A stretch of 5,146 nucleotides of DNA. Origin: Dehalococcoidales bacterium (GTDB lineage Bacteria > Chloroflexota > Dehalococcoidia > Dehalococcoidales > UBA5760). Positions 4,705 to 5,146 of the stretch are shown here, piece by piece (position 1 is the first letter of the stretch; each line of letters starts with the position of its first letter). Location of the stretch: positions 1 to 5,146 of the forward strand of contig JAQTTS010000176.1 in the NCBI GenBank assembly GCA_028710655.1, read 5' to 3'. The notes under the pieces were generated by a model that saw nothing but the letters and a program-made list of their open reading frames with translations, was not told where the DNA came from and ran no database searches. A program made the translations under genes and the position numbers.

Positions 4705-5146
4705 ATGGAGAAGGTAGTTATCAGTAGCGATTCGGGTACTATACTTCCGGAAGCGGCCAACCAGTACGGGTTTACCATGATCCCTGTCCCTATCATCATT
4801 GACGGTGAGACCTATCTGGACACAGAAATAGATATGGATGACCTCTATGTCCGCCTGGATGGGAAGGAAAACCTGCCCAAGACTTCAACTGCTAATGTTG
4901 CCGAGTTTGCCCAGTTTTTTATTGACCTGGCCCGTAATACCGAGGCCATCCTTCATATCAGCATGTCCTCGGTATTTAGTGGCCATCACAACGCCGCTCT
5001 ACAGGGTAAGGAATTAGCCATTAAAAAGTTGCCCAACACCAAGATTGAGATAGTTGATTCACTTACTATGGGGACCGGTGTAGCTCTGATTGCTATTCAG
5101 GCGGCTAGGGCGGCGGTGCAGGGTAAAAGCATGGATGACGTTATGA
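4705..5146 (+). CDS. DegV-family fatty-acid-binding protein (FakB-like), C-terminus cut off by window edge
   Basis: DegV-family proteins bind one long-chain fatty acid. Those called FakB present it to the kinase FakA, producing acyl-phosphate for PlsY/PlsX. The first 147 residues are visible of a usual ~280, with the rest beyond base 5146. Seen: VVISSDSGTILP at 4-15 (the N-terminal DSxxDLP element); IPVPIIIDGETYLD at 26-39; PKTSTANVAEF at 58-68 (the TS pair that lines the carboxylate pocket); ISMSSVFSGHHNAA at 85-98 (the S-x-x-SG element); and IVDSLTMGTG at 116-125. The ATG at 4705 follows GAGGTG (4694-4699) with a 5-base spacer. The gene lies 50 bases after fabF on the same strand, with no terminator between, so a fabF-degV operon is likely. 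Whether it works as FakB depends on a FakA partner not seen here. Confidence 0.93.
   Translation, partial: MEKVVISSDSGTILPEAANQYGFTMIPVPIIIDGETYLDTEIDMDDLYVRLDGKENLPKTSTANVAEFAQFFIDLARNTEAILHISMSSVFSGHHNAALQGKELAIKKLPNTKIEIVDSLTMGTGVALIAIQAARAAVQGKSMDDVM

Overview
This looks like ordinary bacterial chromosome carrying housekeeping genes of two themes: the S-adenosylmethionine (SAM) cycle and membrane-lipid synthesis. There is no mobile element, CRISPR array, rRNA or convincing tRNA. The short adenosylhomocysteinase (421 aa, ending in a ...SWKEGT-type tail like archaeal and Thermotoga/Chloroflexi enzymes), the moderate GC and the gene set suggest a deep-branching bacterium, perhaps Chloroflexota of the Dehalococcoidia type. 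That taxonomic call is inference from remembered family resemblance; no search was run.

Layout. Minus strand, read right to left: a divergent PlsY-like glycerol-3-phosphate acyltransferase (3028-2309), a 258-base gap, ahcY (2050-785), then metK (from 772, running off the left edge), 12 bases behind ahcY. Plus strand: a FabF-type 3-oxoacyl-ACP synthase (3428-4654), then a DegV-family fatty-acid-binding protein (from 4705, running off the right edge). The 399-base gap 3029-3427 separates the two directions and holds plausible divergent promoters.

How the genes fit together. MetK makes SAM, and AhcY hydrolyses the S-adenosylhomocysteine left after methyl transfer, so ahcY-metK is a compact methyl-cycle operon. 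FabF elongates acyl-ACP, DegV/FakB-type proteins carry fatty acids for phosphorylation, and PlsY uses acyl-phosphate to acylate glycerol-3-phosphate. The divergent plsY / fabF-degV arrangement therefore reads as a lipid locus.

The most interesting signals are non-coding. (1) The plsY leader has a perfect 10-bp inverted repeat that would bury the start codon, a nested anti-Shine-Dalgarno pairing and a competing upstream pairing. (2) fabF contains a perfect 13-bp stem with a 7-base loop inside its coding sequence, just before the catalytic Lys/His. (3) The ahcY-metK leader is foldable and shares a 16-base repeat with the DNA just upstream of its promoter. (4) A perfect palindrome lies midway between the two divergent promoters. 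All folds were worked out by hand and are hypotheses.
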